Assembly (NCBI GenBank): GCA_021107695.1
Contig: JAIOSI010000125.1
Location: 1 to 5,113, forward strand
Length of the DNA: 5,113 bases
Origin: a bacterium
GTDB lineage: Bacteria > RBG-13-66-14
Reading direction: 5' to 3'
Shown: positions 4,822-5,113 of the stretch, piece after piece
Position numbering within the stretch: the stretch's first letter is position 1
How the letters are laid out: every line of letters begins with the position of its first letter
Program-made: the position numbers and the translations under genes
The notes under the pieces: generated by a model
The model's database searches: none
The model's input: only the letters and a program-made list of their open reading frames with translations
What the model was told of the DNA's origin: nothing

Positions 4822-5112
4822 TTACGCCAATCCCAGCTTACGATTTAGCGTCGAACGGGATATCCCAAGCAGATAGGCATCCTGGGTTTTGTTGCCATCA
4901 CAATGCCGCAGGGTTTGGCGAATATGTTGAATTTCCAGATCTTCCAGAGGAGCAGGCTGCCAGCCGCCCGCTTTGGCGACATCCTGAGAAACAACGAACG
5001 TCCCGCCGAGAAGTTTTGAGGGCAGGAACTCGCCTCCCTGTTGGAGGAGCAGGGCGCGTTCGAGAAGGTTCTTCAGCTCACGGGTATTCCCCGGCCAGGA
5101 GTAATCCTGAAG
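4822..5112 (-). CDS. Sigma-54-dependent transcriptional activator (C-terminal part)
   Basis: Read on the - strand from the right edge, the frame is open for 96 codons and ends with TAA at 4824-4822; the 5' end lies outside the window. It starts with DYSWPGNTRELKNLLERALL, the conserved end of the AAA+ sigma-54 interaction domain, including the GNTREL sensor-II motif. A linker follows, then a Fis-type helix-turn-helix, LEDLEIQHIRQTLRHCDGNK and AYLLGISRSTLNRKLGLA, which recognises the upstream activator sequence. The protein would couple ATP hydrolysis to open-complex formation by sigma-54 polymerase; its sensory domain and target genes are not visible. It is convergent with the SPFH gene, 483 bases away. 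Whether it is a response regulator (NtrC/AtoC type) or another class cannot be decided here. Confidence 0.92.
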   Translation of the reverse strand, partial: LQDYSWPGNTRELKNLLERALLLQQGGEFLPSKLLGGTFVVSQDVAKAGGWQPAPLEDLEIQHIRQTLRHCDGNKTQDAYLLGISRSTLNRKLGLA

Positions 5113-5113
5113 C

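Overview
The window is a bacterial chromosomal segment, moderately GC-rich, with four gene units on the + strand and one convergent partial gene on the - strand. The genes do not fix the taxon. A secreted FG-GAP/VCBS protein with a Por/T9SS-like C-terminal sorting domain, next to Lar cofactor genes, an NfeD-stomatin pair and a sigma-54 activator, suggests a Gram-negative of the FCB (Bacteroidetes/Fibrobacteres/Chlorobi) group or a related candidate phylum. That assignment is inference.

Layout. 2-382 is the 3' part of larB, and 382-1554 is larC, which overlaps the larB stop by one base (TAGTG). Both act in nickel-pincer nucleotide cofactor synthesis; larA and larE are not in view. Nineteen bases later, 1574-2408 encodes a secreted FG-GAP/VCBS protein that is broken in its middle: the signal peptide and first propeller units lie in one frame (1574-2008), and the C-terminal sorting domain lies in another (open 1950-2408). 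Bases 2409-2705 hold no gene but a dense cluster of palindromic units. 2706-3155 encodes a short NfeD-family membrane protein, and 3241-4338 (TTG start) a QmcA/stomatin-type SPFH protein; these two probably form one membrane complex. Bases 4339-4821 have no gene but hold two hairpin terminators, dispersed repeats, and a displaced 32-bp copy of the 3' end of the stomatin gene. On the - strand, 4822-5112 is the C-terminal end of a sigma-54-dependent activator (end of AAA+ domain plus Fis-type HTH).

I do not see a clearly new multi-gene system. The most unusual structure is the two intergenic regions flanking the nfeD-stomatin pair. They share, in opposite orientation, a REP-like element. The downstream one also duplicates the last 11 codons of the stomatin gene about 196 bp away, each copy followed by its own terminator. 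This looks like insertion or recombination at the 3' end of the gene, with an assembly artefact as the main alternative.
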